Program-made: the position numbers and the translations under genes
In this document: one piece after another, positions 9,343 through 18,551 of the stretch
How positions within the stretch are numbered: the first letter of the stretch is position 1
Layout: every line of letters starts with the position of its first letter
NCBI GenBank assembly: GCA_018402385.1
Contig: JAGYJA010000006.1
Span: 62,001-126,000 of the forward strand
Direction of reading: 5' to 3'
Source: Flavobacteriaceae bacterium
GTDB taxonomy: Bacteria; Bacteroidota; Bacteroidia; Flavobacteriales; Flavobacteriaceae
Length of the DNA stretch: 64,000 nucleotides
The notes under the pieces: generated by a model
Told to the model about the DNA's origin: nothing
The model's database searches: none
The model's input: only the letters and a program-made list of their open reading frames with translations

Positions 9343-9386
9343 TCAATAAATAATTATTGTTTATCAATAAATAATTTTTATATTTG
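9343..9386 (+). promoter_or_regulatory. Promoter with repeated operator for the DUF2975-HTH operon
   Basis: A flavobacterial promoter is seen: TTG at 9357-9359 (-33), a 19-base spacer, and TATATTTG at 9379-9386 (-7, consensus TAnnTTTG). The 13-base sequence TCAATAAATAATT occurs twice, at 9343-9355 and 9364-9376, 21 bases apart, which is two helical turns. One copy precedes the -33 element and one fills the spacer. This is well placed for repression by the HTH protein encoded in the same operon. Confidence 0.6.
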
Positions 9387-9414
9387 TGACATCAAACTTA
9401 AACTATTAAAAAAT

Positions 9415-9951
9415 ATGTCAAATACAAACAACCTCGTTTTTAAAGGCTTACATATAGTAGCCTGGGTGATTTTTGTTGGGTTATGCATTGAGGCCGGTGG
9501 CTTGATTGTTAATTTCATTTTCAGTCTGTTCAAACCGGAATTTGTTCAAAATCTATATCAAAAATTGGACTTAACAGAAATGTATAATGATAACAAATGG
9601 GCTTTTTTTAGTGTCTATAGCTTTATTCTAACCATTTCAATTTTAAAAGCTTACCTGTTCTACATAGTCATTAGACTTATGCACAAAATGGATTTATCAA
9701 AACCCTTCAATACATTTGTTTCAAAGCAATTTTTGCAAATTAGCTATTATACGCTCTCCATTGGACTGTTGAGTTACCTTGCCAGACAGGTCGCTAAAAA
9801 TTTAATGCATCACGGTTATGTTACCAACAGTTTAAACCAATTTTGGGCAGACAGTCAAGCATTTATTTTAATGGGAGCCGTGATTTATATTATTGCGACT
9901 ATTTTCAAAAAAGGAGTGGACATTCAAAACGAAAACGATTTAACTGTATAA
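9415..9951 (+). CDS. DUF2975 family membrane protein
   Basis: This 178-residue protein has four predicted membrane helices (residues about 10-35, 62-85, 105-125, 145-165) and matches the DUF2975 layout, with a long polar loop after helix 1 and a basic tail. DUF2975 proteins are typically encoded directly before a small YozG-like Cro/CI regulator, as here (3 bases between stop and start). Function is unknown; a membrane sensor or a target of the paired regulator is inferred. The start is ATG 9415, 28 bases after a clear promoter. Confidence 0.75.
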   Translation: MSNTNNLVFKGLHIVAWVIFVGLCIEAGGLIVNFIFSLFKPEFVQNLYQKLDLTEMYNDNKWAFFSVYSFILTISILKAYLFYIVIRLMHKMDLSKPFNTFVSKQFLQISYYTLSIGLLSYLARQVAKNLMHHGYVTNSLNQFWADSQAFILMGAVIYIIATIFKKGVDIQNENDLTV

Positions 9952-9954
9952 GCT

Positions 9955-10164
9955 ATGCCAATTATTGTAAATTTAGACGTAATGATGGCAAAGCGAAAAA
10001 TGTCGCTTAATGAGCTATCTGATAAAGTTGGATTAACCCTTTCCAATCTTTCCATTTTAAAAACAGGAAAAGCAAAAGCCATTCGCTTTAGCACTTTGGA
10101 GACTATTTGTAATGTGCTAGATTGCCAGCCGGGTGATATTCTTGAATATGTTGATGATGAATAA
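9955..10164 (+). CDS. YozG-like Cro/CI helix-turn-helix regulator
   Basis: This 69-residue protein is a single XRE-type HTH domain: M-S-L-N-E-L-S-D-K-V-G-L-T (helix 2), L-S-N-L-S-I-L-K-T-G (recognition helix), then the I-R-F-S-T-L-E-T-I-C-N-V-L-D-C-Q-P-G-D-I-L segment characteristic of this small family. It follows the DUF2975 gene by 3 bases. It is the obvious candidate to bind the two 13-base direct repeats in the operon promoter. Confidence 0.85.
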   Translation: MPIIVNLDVMMAKRKMSLNELSDKVGLTLSNLSILKTGKAKAIRFSTLETICNVLDCQPGDILEYVDDE

Positions 10165-10357
10165 AAAACATCGCCCCGCCTACTTAAACCGGGAAAAGAG
10201 ATAAACTCATTCTGATAGCTAGTGGTACAGATTTTTTAATTAATTTGGTGCTAGCCGTTTAGAAAAGTGTTTTGAAAACAACCATAAGTGATAGAAACAA
10301 ACAGTTAAGCGTCGTTGTAAAGAATTGTTGGAAAGGAAATAAAAAAGAGAATAAAAT

Positions 10358-11254
10358 ATGAGAATATCACCTATTATTGAAGTGAACGAATTACTGAAAA
10401 TTTATAAGAATTCAGATGTGATGATTTTCGATGTATGCAGTAGTAAAAATGCGAAAGCAGATTATGAGAATGAACATATAGAGGGTGCTCTTTATGTTGA
10501 TTTAAAAACTCAATTAGCAGAAATTAAAAACGACTTATCTAAAGGAGGACGACACCCATTGCCTCAACCAAAAACCTTTGCTAAAACTTTGACCGATTTT
10601 GGAATTACTAAGAACAAGCATATTGTAATTTATGACGACAATAATGGTGCAAATGCTGCTGCAAGATTTTGGTGGATGCTAAAATCAGCAGGACACAAAA
10701 AGGTTCAGGTTTTAAATGGAGGTTTAACTCAGGCAAAAGAAAATAATGTTCCTTTGAGTTCAAAAATGGAAATCTTTAAAAAAGCCTCTGAACCCTATCA
10801 AATAGAAAGTTGGATATTACCTTTAATCGAAATTAACGAAGTTGAAAGAATCTCACAAAATCCAAACTATCTTGTAATTGATGTACGTGATACAGACAGA
10901 TATGAAGGAAAAACAGAACCAATTGATTTAATTGCAGGACATATACCGGGAGCTATAAACTTTCCATTTACAGAAAATTTAGACACAAACGGCTTCTTCC
11001 TCAAACCAAACCAATTAAGAAAAAAGTATAATAAAATATTTGGAAAAATTAAGCCTGAGAATAGTGTAGTTCATTGTGGTTCAGGGGTAACAGCTTGTCA
11101 TACCTTATTGGCATTAGATTATGCTGAAATGCCAATACCAAAATTATATATAGGCTCGTGGAGTGAATGGAGCAGAAATAACAAAATAATTGAAAAACAA
11201 ACCCCTAACAGCACTTACAAGCAAGTGAAAGTGCATTGCTTTTTGAAAATTTAG
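10358..11254 (+). CDS. sseA: Two-domain rhodanese, probable 3-mercaptopyruvate sulfurtransferase
   Basis: This 298-residue protein has two rhodanese domains (about 5-130 and 155-285). The C-terminal domain carries the active-site Cys in the loop C-G-S-G-V-T, which is the mercaptopyruvate type (SseA) rather than the thiosulfate type. The N-terminal domain lacks the Cys and keeps the structural DVRD/DVCS-like strand. It would transfer sulfane sulfur from 3-mercaptopyruvate to cyanide or a thiol acceptor in the cytoplasm. It stands alone in an AT-rich patch and may be a recent acquisition. Confidence 0.8.
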   Translation: MRISPIIEVNELLKIYKNSDVMIFDVCSSKNAKADYENEHIEGALYVDLKTQLAEIKNDLSKGGRHPLPQPKTFAKTLTDFGITKNKHIVIYDDNNGANAAARFWWMLKSAGHKKVQVLNGGLTQAKENNVPLSSKMEIFKKASEPYQIESWILPLIEINEVERISQNPNYLVIDVRDTDRYEGKTEPIDLIAGHIPGAINFPFTENLDTNGFFLKPNQLRKKYNKIFGKIKPENSVVHCGSGVTACHTLLALDYAEMPIPKLYIGSWSEWSRNNKIIEKQTPNSTYKQVKVHCFLKI

Positions 11255-11349
11255 AGCTTAAAACAGTACTTCTCAGTTATAAGAAAGATTGATACAGTTA
11301 AAAGATGTTACGCCCTATTAAATAATTAAATAGAATTAAAACCCTCGAA

Positions 11350-12096
11350 TCATCCGCCCATATAGGCGATAAATTGATTTTTATAGCTTTCAGAAATTTC
11401 AACTTCAGCACCATCGCTAAGAATTACAGAACCACCATTGCTTTTGATGTATGAAGTCACACAATTCATATTGATCAAATGGGAGCGATGCACCCTTAAA
11501 AAAGGAGGAGGAAGCATTTCTTCAAAGTGTTTTAAAAACCGACACACCATTTTTTTACTTCCGTCTTTTAAGTGGATATCGGTGAAGTTCCCGTTTCCGC
11601 GTAAGCGAATGATGTCTTCCATTTTCACCACTTCAAATCCTTCTAAAGTGGGGAGAATCACTTGTTGTTTTTCAGGTGAAGGTTCCTTGATATTTTGTAC
11701 AATGATTTGGTTGCGGTTAAAAAGGAGGTCTTTGTTTATTTCTTCTTGCACTTTGTTAACGGCAACGATTAATTCCTCGATGCTCACCGGTTTTAAAAGA
11801 TAATAAGCGGCACTCTGGTTTAAGGCACGCAGTGAATATTCAGAAAAAGCAGTCACAAAAATAGTTTCAAACTGCAGGTGTTTACAGCCTTCCAAAACAT
11901 CAAACGCATTGCCAAAGGGCATTTCAACATCCAGAAAAACAAGTTGGGGTTGCACTTGTTGAATAAGAGCAATGCCTTCACGGCTGTTTTGAGCCTCGCC
12001 CACCAGTTCCACTTGTGGGCAGTATTTTGCCAAATAGCTTTTTAGGGCCTCGCGAGCAGCTAGTTCATCTTCTATGATTACACTTTTTATAGACAC
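11350..12096 (-). CDS. LytTR-family response regulator
   Basis: This 248-residue protein has a receiver domain (residues 1-120: acidic E9/D10, phospho-acceptor D56 in FLDVEMP, T in VTAFSEY, K in LLKPVS) and a LytTR DNA-binding domain (about 145-245, with LRGNGNFTDIHLKDG and FLRVHRSHLIN). It is encoded 4 bases after the histidine kinase gene and forms a two-component pair with it. The target is not evident. The VWA-protein gene transcribed divergently from the kinase is a possible candidate. Confidence 0.9.
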   Translation of the reverse strand: MSIKSVIIEDELAAREALKSYLAKYCPQVELVGEAQNSREGIALIQQVQPQLVFLDVEMPFGNAFDVLEGCKHLQFETIFVTAFSEYSLRALNQSAAYYLLKPVSIEELIVAVNKVQEEINKDLLFNRNQIIVQNIKEPSPEKQQVILPTLEGFEVVKMEDIIRLRGNGNFTDIHLKDGSKKMVCRFLKHFEEMLPPPFLRVHRSHLINMNCVTSYIKSNGGSVILSDGAEVEISESYKNQFIAYMGG

Positions 12097-12100
12097 AGAT

Positions 12101-13894
12101 TTACACTTTTTGTTGGAATATTAGAAGGACCCGGGTTCCTGTTGAATCGGTTCGGTTTTCGATTTTAAATTGAATGTTTTGTTTGTACAAGTCGTTCAAT
12201 AACTGAATGCGTTCTCTCACGTTATTGAGCCCCCTGGAACTATGTAATTTTTGATTACCGGTTTTTAATGACTCACTTTTTTCCAAACCAATGCCGTTGT
12301 CTTCTACAATTACTTTAATGTGATTGTCCTCTTTTAAGAACTGAAGTTTGAGCATTCCTTTTTCTTCCCTGTAACGCAAACCGTGCCAAACAGCATTTTC
12401 AAGCTGCGGCTGAATGAGCATACCGGGTATTTTAACAGCATCTGCATCTAGCGCTTTATCAACGGTAATTTCATAATCAAATGCATCCTGAAATCGGAAA
12501 TGTTCCAGGTTGAGGTATTTTTTGAGTTGCTCTAGTTCATCGCTCAAGGTGATAAAATCCTCATTGGAGGTTTCCATCATACTGCGCATCAGGTTGGAAT
12601 AAGAGGTGAGGTATTTGTTGGCTTCCAGCTCGTTATTTTGTGCAATAAACTGGTTGACACTGTTGAGACTGTTAAAAATAAAATGCGGATTCATCTCGCG
12701 TCTCAACGATTGCAGGGCAATGCGTTTATTCTTCGTTTTTATGGCAAAAAGTGAACGAACAATCCAGGCCAGTAATAACAACATAAGCAACACCGAAACG
12801 ATAAGCACCAGATTGAAGGTGTTTGATTTTTGTAACAAAGCATCTTTTAGCTGGCGCTCCTTTTCCAGTTGCTGTATTTTTTCTTCGGTGGATGCAAAAA
12901 GTTTGGTGTCAACCAGCGAACTGTCCCTCATAATAAGTGTTTCAAAATCTTCGAGAAAACGGTCGTATAACTTGAGTGATTGTTGAGTGTCTCCCTTTGA
13001 TTCAAAGATAGCAGCGTGATTGACTGTAGTTTCTTTGGCAGCATAGGTTTTCCCCAGTTGAACGGCCTGGGCATAGGTTTCTTCAAGCAGCGAGGTGGCT
13101 TTATGCTCATCGTTATTTTTATAATAAAGATCGGCCAGTTGTAGTTTTTGTTTGAGAATTTCATCAGTCTCGCCAACTGCAATGGCTTGCTCAAGTGCAC
13201 TTTCAGCAATAGCAATGGCCTCCACAAGTTTGTTGTCACCGGCATAAATGGTGGCGACTTCACGTTTGAGTTTTGCAGCTTCTGCGGGCTTTTCTGCGGC
13301 CAGTTCAATGGCTTTACCATAACTTTCAAGGGCCTCCTCCTTGTCGTCTTTTAATAAATTGGTCGCTGCTTTTTGCCTGTAAAGTTGAATTTTTTCATCG
13401 CTTTCTGCATCCTCCTCTGCAAGTTCGATATTGGCATCAATATAATCCATTTGTGCCGCCGGGTTTGTTCGTTGGCTTACCCTGTTGGCATCGTTGAAAT
13501 TCATTTGAGAAGAGGATGCACCTTCTGCACGATTGCCCGCCTCTCTAAAATTGGTAATCGCTTCCTTATACTTCTGCTGGTTTTCCTGAACCTGTGCCAA
13601 ACGGCGGGTGAGTTGAACAACTTTCTCCGTGTTTTTTTGCTTTTTATAAAGTTCGAGAGCATTGTTAATATAAGGTTCTGCGCGGGCAAAATCACCATTT
13701 TCAATGAGGCCGTTAGCCAATTCTTCATAGCTTTTTGCCAGTGCTTCAGGGTCGTTTTCAGTTAAGGATTTTTCTACTTTTTTAGCTTTCTTATTTAAGG
13801 AAGAAGCACTTTTAGCAGGTATAATAGTGTCTTGGCCCAACAGCACGGAAGGGGTAAGGGTCAAAAAGAAAAATAGGTAAATAATCCTTTTCAT
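12101..13894 (-). CDS. LytS/YehU-type sensor histidine kinase with periplasmic TPR repeats
   Basis: The 597-residue protein has a signal peptide (1-20), a long periplasmic TPR-like region (about 35-335, repeated A-x3-Y-x2-A helices), a single membrane helix (about 350-375), a short coiled segment, and a His_kinase (PF06580) domain. In that domain the MNPHFIFNSLNSVNQF block carries the phosphorylated His, and P-Q-L-E-N-A-V-W-H-G-L starts the ATPase domain with DNGIGL. It is cotranscribed with the LytTR regulator. A TPR sensor probably reads protein or peptide partners; the stimulus is unknown. Confidence 0.9.
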   Translation of the reverse strand: MKRIIYLFFFLTLTPSVLLGQDTIIPAKSASSLNKKAKKVEKSLTENDPEALAKSYEELANGLIENGDFARAEPYINNALELYKKQKNTEKVVQLTRRLAQVQENQQKYKEAITNFREAGNRAEGASSSQMNFNDANRVSQRTNPAAQMDYIDANIELAEEDAESDEKIQLYRQKAATNLLKDDKEEALESYGKAIELAAEKPAEAAKLKREVATIYAGDNKLVEAIAIAESALEQAIAVGETDEILKQKLQLADLYYKNNDEHKATSLLEETYAQAVQLGKTYAAKETTVNHAAIFESKGDTQQSLKLYDRFLEDFETLIMRDSSLVDTKLFASTEEKIQQLEKERQLKDALLQKSNTFNLVLIVSVLLMLLLLAWIVRSLFAIKTKNKRIALQSLRREMNPHFIFNSLNSVNQFIAQNNELEANKYLTSYSNLMRSMMETSNEDFITLSDELEQLKKYLNLEHFRFQDAFDYEITVDKALDADAVKIPGMLIQPQLENAVWHGLRYREEKGMLKLQFLKEDNHIKVIVEDNGIGLEKSESLKTGNQKLHSSRGLNNVRERIQLLNDLYKQNIQFKIENRTDSTGTRVLLIFQQKV

Positions 13895-14041
13895 TGGGTT
13901 TTAAAATAATAATGTAAAGTAAAGAAATAAAAACGTTTTAAAAAACGGGATTCACCAAGTCAAATAGCCATTTCACCATGTCTTTGGGTTTTGAGGAATT
14001 CATGCCGCTACTTTTACTCAAAATCTTTAAAAACACATCTT

Positions 14042-15190
14042 ATGAAAAAATTAATTTTAAGCACGGTTGTTTTCCTTTTCGGAATATTTTTCGTGCAAGC
14101 GAAAACCTCAAATGAACTTTCAGATTTAAAATCTGATGAACTCGCCTCTGGTGGAAGCATTCAAGTAGCCTTATTGCTGGATACCTCAAACAGTATGGAT
14201 GGTTTAATCAATCAGGCAAAAGCGCGCTTGTGGACTATTGTGAACACGATGACTACTTTACGCTACAATGGTAAAGCACCGGAAATTGAAATTTCGTTGT
14301 ATGAATATGGCAATTCCGGTTTGTCTCAGGAGTCAGATTACATTCGTCAGGTAGTGGGACTCACTAACGATTTAGATTTGATTTCTGAACACTTGTTTGC
14401 CTTGCGCACCAATGGGGGGTCTGAATATTGTGGTGCAGTGATTATAGACGCGACAAAAAAACTCGACTGGAATGCTGATAAAAATGCGATGAAACTCATT
14501 TACATTGCCGGCAATGAACCCTTTGATCAAGGAAGTGTCAATTACAAAGAAGCCATCGCAGATGCTGTAAAGAAGGGGGTTTTTATAAACACCATTTTTT
14601 GTGGAAACAATCAGGAGGGTATTCGCACCCATTGGAAAGACGGTGCAGATAGAGGGAACGGAAAATACTTTCATATTGATTCTGACGCCAGGGTGCGATA
14701 TATCATCACTCCATATGATGATCAAATCACGGTTTGCAACCAGCAATTGAATGCTACCTACATTGGTTATGGCAGTGCCGGAAGAGCTAAAAAAGCATCT
14801 CAAGTTCAGCAAGATGCTGCTGCAGAAGGCATTTCAACAGCCAATTATGCAGAACGCACGGTAGCTAAAGCAGGAGCTGTATATCGCAATGAAAGCTGGG
14901 ACTTAGTGGATAGGGTGAATTCTGATCCTAAAGCTCTTTCAGAAATCGAAGAAGATGAACTGCCTGAGGAACTCAAAGGGAAATCAAAAGCGCAACTGGA
15001 GGCCTATGTCAACGCTAAAGCAAAAGAGCGTGAGCAAATTCAAAAGGAAATCGCCGAATTAGCCAAAAAGCGTCAGGCTTTTATTGAAAAAGAACAAACT
15101 AAAGAAGGAACGCAGGATGATTTGGGAAATGCGATTGTTTCTTCCATTCAAGATATTGCAAAACTTAAGGGGTTTAAAGTTGAAGAGTAA
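14042..15190 (+). CDS. Exported von Willebrand factor A domain protein
   Basis: This 382-residue protein has a signal peptide cut near VQA-KTS. A VWA domain (about 40-240) carries an intact MIDAS motif, D-T-S-N-S, so metal-dependent ligand binding is likely. The C-terminal third is charged and helical (K-A-K-E-R-E-Q-I-Q-K-E-I), probably coiled coil. ATG 14042 is preferred because it puts the signal peptide at the N-terminus; the in-frame TTG at 13991 would add 17 residues in front of it. It is transcribed divergently from the kinase gene. Partner and substrate are unknown. Confidence 0.75.
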   Translation: MKKLILSTVVFLFGIFFVQAKTSNELSDLKSDELASGGSIQVALLLDTSNSMDGLINQAKARLWTIVNTMTTLRYNGKAPEIEISLYEYGNSGLSQESDYIRQVVGLTNDLDLISEHLFALRTNGGSEYCGAVIIDATKKLDWNADKNAMKLIYIAGNEPFDQGSVNYKEAIADAVKKGVFINTIFCGNNQEGIRTHWKDGADRGNGKYFHIDSDARVRYIITPYDDQITVCNQQLNATYIGYGSAGRAKKASQVQQDAAAEGISTANYAERTVAKAGAVYRNESWDLVDRVNSDPKALSEIEEDELPEELKGKSKAQLEAYVNAKAKEREQIQKEIAELAKKRQAFIEKEQTKEGTQDDLGNAIVSSIQDIAKLKGFKVEE

Positions 15191-15340
15191 AAATTTGGTT
15201 TCGTTTACATAGTCAATGTGTAGTCCAATCTGGCATAATCATAAGAAAGCCAATAAGCGACACTATTTTAAATAAAGCCAAGATGGTTCAAATGGATTGA
15301 ATTATCAATTACACTAATGTAAGAAAAGAAAATATCAATA

Positions 15341-15415
15341 AGAGATGAGAGTTATTTTGTTACAAAATATCAATACTGTTTACTCTCCAAAGGATTCAGT
15401 CTCATCTCTTTTTTG
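15341..15415 (+). terminator. Terminator-like long hairpin after the VWA gene
   Basis: The perfect 10-base inverted repeat agagatgaga (15341-15350) / tctcatctct (15400-15409) is followed directly by a T run. The 49-base loop contains a second small hairpin (attttg-tta-caaaat). The long loop makes efficiency uncertain. Confidence 0.5.
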
Positions 15416-15447
15416 CTTTTTTTATTTTGGTTTTTAACCAAAACCAA

Positions 15448-15726
15448 TTAAAGCACATCCCTTATTTCCGGTATCTTATCAAACATTGCCTTTGCGAAGG
15501 GACATAGTGGTATAATTTTCAAGTTGTTTTCCCGTGCATAATTGACAGCGGCCAACACCATTTTTTCACCAACTCCTTGTCCGTTAAATTCTTCGTTTAC
15601 TTCGGTATGATCAATTATGAATTTCTCTTTACCAGCCCAAGAATATGTCATTCTGCCGGCTTCTTTCTCGTCTGAAACGGCTTTAAAAAACCCTTTGGTT
15701 TCTCTATTGATATGTTGAATTTCCAT
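15448..15726 (-). CDS. yjdJ: Small GNAT-fold N-acetyltransferase, YjdJ/NATD1 type
   Basis: This 92-residue single-domain protein matches the short YjdJ-type GNAT fold: a beta-strand M-T-Y-S-W, then I-I-D-H-T-E-V, the acetyl-CoA loop G-Q-G-V-G-E-K, and the closing I-I-P-L-C-P-F-A. It lies 4 bases after the Fe-S gene, the same pairing as yjdI-yjdJ in Escherichia coli. The substrate is unknown. The adjacency suggests that the two proteins act together. Confidence 0.75.
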   Translation of the reverse strand: MEIQHINRETKGFFKAVSDEKEAGRMTYSWAGKEKFIIDHTEVNEEFNGQGVGEKMVLAAVNYARENNLKIIPLCPFAKAMFDKIPEIRDVL

Positions 15727-15730
15727 AGAC

Positions 15731-15946
15731 TTATTGATTTTTTTTAAAGCTCAACGCTCCCGAAGGGCATTTGCTAACTTGATTCATTAGCTCCTCGGAA
15801 GTGGCGTTTTCAATTTTGATCCATGGTCTTTCCTTGGGGTTGTAAACCTTGGGTAAGGTTCTTACACAAACGCCGGAATGCGTACAAAGTCCAGGCTTCC
15901 AAAAAATGGTGATTTCACCGTTTGAGTATTCATTGACTTTTTCCAT
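15731..15946 (-). CDS. yjdI: Small divergent 4Fe-4S mono-cluster protein, YjdI type
   Basis: This 71-residue protein contains Cys residues in G-L-C-T-H-S-G-V-C and a distal K-C-P-S-G-A-L, the pattern of the Fer4_19 (YjdI) family. In that family a divergent ferredoxin-like motif is thought to bind one Fe-S cluster. It forms an operon with the YjdJ-like GNAT gene. The cytoplasmic role is unknown. Confidence 0.75.
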   Translation of the reverse strand: MEKVNEYSNGEITIFWKPGLCTHSGVCVRTLPKVYNPKERPWIKIENATSEELMNQVSKCPSGALSFKKNQ

Positions 15947-15984
15947 AATATTGATTATTTATTGGTAAATTAATTTGCATTAAA

Positions 15985-17329
15985 TCACTTCACATCATCA
16001 TACAACATATACTTCTTTCTCATCAAATCATACTTCTCCAGTCCTTCCTTCCAAGTTAACCTGATTTCCTCAGCGTTCATGCCTTGTTCAATTTGTTGCT
16101 GCAGGGTTTTAGTTCCTGCCAGAGTTGTAAAGAAATTAGTAAAAAAAGAAGCTTGTTTTCCGGTAGCATTATAAGCATCAATCAACCATTGCAAGTTGAG
16201 GTAGTCCAATTTATCTTCACCTCTCAGGTCTTTGCCATAACAGAGTTCACCACTGAATTTTGGGTTTTTAGCTCCTTCGTTGGGTTGGGGTGTAAAGGTA
16301 AAAGTGTAAGTATCTTTAGGCAAGCTGGGACTGCCAAATATCTGAAATTGCATAGAGGTGCCGCGACCTTCACTGAGTGGTGTGCCTTCAAAAAAGCAGG
16401 TGCTAGGGTAGAGGTTGATTGATTTGTCATTGGGTAAGTTGGGCGATGGTTTGATGGGCAAGCTGTAAGACATGTTTCGATTGTAGTCTTTTACCGGTAA
16501 CGATTTCGAGTTCACACTTCAGACCATTTTCCAGCCAGCCCTCACCGTTGATCATTTGGGCATATTCTGCAATGGTCATTCCGTGTACAACGGGAATGGG
16601 GTGCATCCCGACAAAGCTTTTGTGAGCAGGCTCGAGTATGGGTCCGTCGATATAATGGATATTTGGGTTTGGTCGGTCGAGGATTACCAAGGGAATTCCC
16701 GCTTCCGCGCAAGCTTCCATGACATAGTGTAATGTGGAAATATAGGTGTAAAATCGTGCCCCCACATCCTGAATGTCAAAAATCACTACATCGAGGTCTT
16801 TCAATTGGTCGGGAGTGGGTTTTTTATTGCTTCCGTAAAGCGAAATAATGGGCACACCGGTTCTGCTGTCTTTTCCGTCTTTAACGAGTTCGCCGGCATC
16901 TGCAGTTCCTCTGAATCCGTGCTCAGGGGCGAAAACTTTAGTAACCTGAATGTTGTGTACCAAAAGCGAATCTACCAAATGGGTGCGCTTGCTGAAAACC
17001 CAGCGCTGGGTTTGGCGTTGTTTATAGGACCTTGTTGTTTCATCCCAAAAGTCTTCCATAAAAATAAAGTTTTCGGGCTTGAAAACCACGCTGGTTTGAT
17101 TGGCGACGATGGCCACGCGCTTGTCTCTCAAAAAGGGAAGATATGCCCCCGTTTGGTTAGCACCCACCACCGGATAAGTAGCTACTTCACTTTCTTCAAA
17201 CGAGGTTTCTACATTGAAATTCTTTTCCTGACCTTTGCAGGAAATAGAAACCAACACTACGAGCATCAAAAATAAAGTGGTATTTTTGAGCCTAAAATTA
17301 CCTGGAATATTGAATTTTGAGTTTTTCAT
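15985..17329 (-). pseudogene. namZ: DUF1343 family lipoprotein (NamZ-type exo-beta-N-acetylmuramidase); frameshifted
   Basis: Two overlapping reading frames together make one DUF1343 protein of about 447 residues. The first (17329 to about 16498) has a lipoprotein signal ending S-I-S-C and family blocks V-A-N-Q-T-S, F-A-P-E-H-G-F-R-G and D-I-Q-D-V-G-A-R-F-Y-T-Y. The second (about 16497 to 15985) carries the C-terminal part, with L-Y-P-S-T-C-F-F-E-G and E-G-R-G-T. They join as ...CELEIV-PVKDYNRNM... if one base (16498) is removed. Intact relatives cleave terminal N-acetylmuramic acid from muropeptides. The start is ATG 17329; an in-frame ATG at 17344 is less likely. Confidence 0.8.
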
Positions 17330-18548
17330 AGCAAAACGAATCATACGGTCTAAGGACTATAAAAGTAGTATATCGGCGCCAATAATAAAAATCGCGATTA
17401 CTGCAATTGCTTTAGGGATGATCATGATGCTTGTTTCAATTGCAACCGGTGTGGGGTTGCAACAAAAGGTGCGTGAAAAGGTTTCTGCTTTCAACGGTGA
17501 TATTATCATTTCACACTTTGATACAAATTTTTCAAATGATTCTCAAAATCCCATATCAATCAACCAGCCTTTTTATCCTGTTTTTGAAGAAATCTCCGAA
17601 ATTAAACACATACAGATTACCGCATTAAAAGGTGGAATTATTAGGACTGAAACCGATTTTGAAGGTGTGGTTGTCAAAGGTGTGGGTGATGATTATGATT
17701 GGCAGTATTTTGAGGAATTTTTAAGAGATGGTCGTTTGCCTCTATATGAAGAAACACTCAATGATGAAATTCTACTGTCTGAATTCATTACAAACAGACT
17801 GAATTTAAAAATAGGGGATAAAGTGATTACCTATTTTTTTGATGAAGAGAGCAAAGACAGGCCTTTAAGGCCTCGTGGTTTTACGTTGGTGGGTATTTAC
17901 AACAGTGGCTTTCAAGAGTTTGATGAAAGTTATTTGATAGCAGATATCAGGCACATTCAGCGTTTGAATCGATGGGAAGCAGACCAGATAGGTGCTTTTG
18001 AACTCTTTGTAACCGATTTTGATAAAATTCAAGAAACCGGAAACAAAGTGTATTATAATGTGGATTCCACACTCGATACCCAAACAATACGAGACAAGTA
18101 TTTTTCCATTTTTGAATGGCTGGATTTGTTTGATTTTAACATTGCGCTTATTATTGGGATTATGATTCTTGTGGCAGGTATCAATATGATTACCGCTTTG
18201 CTGGTATTGATCCTGGAACGCACCAAAATGATTGGGATATTAAAATCTTTGGGCTCCTCAAACTGGAGCATAAGAAAAGTTTTTATTTACAATGCGGTCT
18301 ATTTAATTGGTATTGGCCTTTTTTGGGGAAATTTGATTGGAATAGGTTTATTATTGGCTCAAAAATATTTTAAGTTATTTCCCTTAAATCCAGATACCTA
18401 TTATGTTACTGAGGCTCCTGTTTATCTAGACTTGGGTTATATTTTAATCCTCAACGCAGGCACGTTCTTATTGTGTTTATTGATGCTTTTGATACCATCT
18501 TATATCATTACCAAGATTTCGCCGGTTAAGGCTATCAGGTTTGAATAA
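17310..18548 (+). CDS. FtsX-like ABC transporter permease (LolC/LolE-type)
   Basis: This 412-residue protein has an N-terminal membrane helix, a large periplasmic (MacB-PCD-like) domain at residues about 45-265, and three C-terminal helices, the FtsX/LolC/MacB topology. The segment R-T-K-M-I-G-I-L-K-S-L-G-S-S before the second helix and S-P-V-K-A-I-R-F at the end are standard for this family. The start is taken as TTG 17310 (then NFEFFIAKRI), matching family N-termini; an in-frame TTG at 17235 is less likely. Its start overlaps the divergent NamZ-like start by 20 bases. The ATPase partner is not in the window. Confidence 0.85.
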   Translation: MNFEFFIAKRIIRSKDYKSSISAPIIKIAITAIALGMIMMLVSIATGVGLQQKVREKVSAFNGDIIISHFDTNFSNDSQNPISINQPFYPVFEEISEIKHIQITALKGGIIRTETDFEGVVVKGVGDDYDWQYFEEFLRDGRLPLYEETLNDEILLSEFITNRLNLKIGDKVITYFFDEESKDRPLRPRGFTLVGIYNSGFQEFDESYLIADIRHIQRLNRWEADQIGAFELFVTDFDKIQETGNKVYYNVDSTLDTQTIRDKYFSIFEWLDLFDFNIALIIGIMILVAGINMITALLVLILERTKMIGILKSLGSSNWSIRKVFIYNAVYLIGIGLFWGNLIGIGLLLAQKYFKLFPLNPDTYYVTEAPVYLDLGYILILNAGTFLLCLLMLLIPSYIITKISPVKAIRFE

Positions 18549-18551
18549 AAA

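Noticed and set aside
10300-10345. Second cassette boundary before the rhodanese gene (CGTTGT-like sequence)
   Set aside because: The match to the 15-base inverted repeat is too short and no palindrome surrounds it.
15426-15447. TTGGTTTT / AAAACCAA hairpin after the VWA terminator
   Set aside because: There is no T-run on either strand after the stem and it abuts the end of the GNAT gene, so no clear function is supported.
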